This document shows, in pieces, positions 23,029-23,191 of a DNA stretch of 23,191 nucleotides; the stretch's first letter is position 1; each line of letters opens with the position of its first letter. The position numbers were made by a program, and so were the translations under genes. A model generated the notes under the pieces. It saw only the letters and a list, made by a program, of their open reading frames with translations, was not told where the DNA came from and searched no databases. Source of the stretch: Desulfotomaculum sp. (GTDB lineage Bacteria > Bacillota > Desulfotomaculia > Desulfotomaculales > Nap2-2B); NCBI GenBank assembly GCA_003485325.1, contig DMZI01000030.1:1-23191 (forward strand), in the 5' to 3' direction.

Positions 23029-23191
23029 AGTGACACCAGCAGGAGGATGAAAATTTATCAATAAAGGGAGGGCAATGCCTCAAGTGCGATTTTGAGTCTT
23101 CATTCGAAGAACGAGAGAACCCGAGGATAAGCGAGGGAATTGTTTGAGGCGTATGCTCCGAGTTTTGACCGAGCCCGAGGGTGAACGAGTT
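23010..23191 (+). repeat. element A, copy 2, cut by the window edge
   Basis: Aligns with 3435-3610 from TAGACATCCAT onward, including GGATGAAAATT, ATCAATAAAG, CAATGCCTCAAG, AAGCGAGGGAAT and GTTTGAGGCG. The long-range GCCTCAA/TTGAGGC pairing is kept, while the hairpins inside it differ in sequence. Its first 19 bases form the end of the DUF134 gene. The similarity continues to the last base of the window, so the rest of the element lies outside. Confidence 0.65.

Overview
The window most likely comes from a Gram-positive, anaerobic, endospore-forming member of the Peptococcaceae/Desulfotomaculia (Pelotomaculum- or Desulfotomaculum-like). The main support is the neighbourhood spoIVB - spo0A - SteA/SteB-like genes and xerD with spoIIM. 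Strong Shine-Dalgarno sequences, frequent TTG/GTG starts, a family III CoA-transferase and an Acr3 arsenite pump fit the same picture. The species is an inference; no rRNA gene is present.

Layout, left to right. (1) 177-2949, minus strand: xerD, a DUF362/ferredoxin protein and spoIIM; an orphan ribosome-binding site after xerD suggests a lost operon partner. (2) 3049-3931, no intact gene: a truncated XRE-type regulator remnant and a highly structured repeat (element A), with a second copy at the right edge of the window. (3) 3932-5703, minus: a ThiF/MoeB-like E1 enzyme, a 174-residue protein of poorly known family, a MoaD/ThiS-like carrier with an unusual tail, and the decayed C-terminus of a second copy of the 174-residue protein. 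(4) 5813-11899, minus, nearly gapless: spo0A, SteA-like, SteB/MctB-like, GT2 glycosyltransferase, MraY/WecA-like membrane transferase, DUF3866 and a ComB-like protein. This looks like a cell-envelope/division gene string behind the sporulation master regulator. (5) 12029-13318: spoIVB, probably from a CTG start.

(6) 13391-13770 holds a second structured repeat (element B, partial copy near 3073) and a terminator. (7) 13771-15766, minus: CaiB/BaiF CoA-transferase followed by an overlapping metallo-beta-lactamase-fold hydrolase. (8) 15944-17862: a dead IS1182-type insertion sequence with both inverted repeats and a frameshifted transposase. (9) 17873-18367, minus: two paralogous small proteins of unknown function, one truncated.

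(10) 18522-20619, plus: an arsenic-resistance operon of arsR, acr3 and a thioredoxin-like ORF with an in-frame TGA where a cysteine-like active-site residue is expected (a possible selenocysteine). After it comes the C-terminal debris of a CcdA-like membrane protein. (11) 20798-21667: metF. (12) 21988-23028, plus: two small MPGRDGTGP proteins and a DUF134 regulator behind a promoter that carries a 17-bp perfect inverted repeat. The second copy of element A follows immediately and runs off the window.

The most unusual signals are the structured repeat A, the TGA-containing redox gene, the symmetrical operator of the DUF134 operon, and the two sets of duplicated and decayed small genes.
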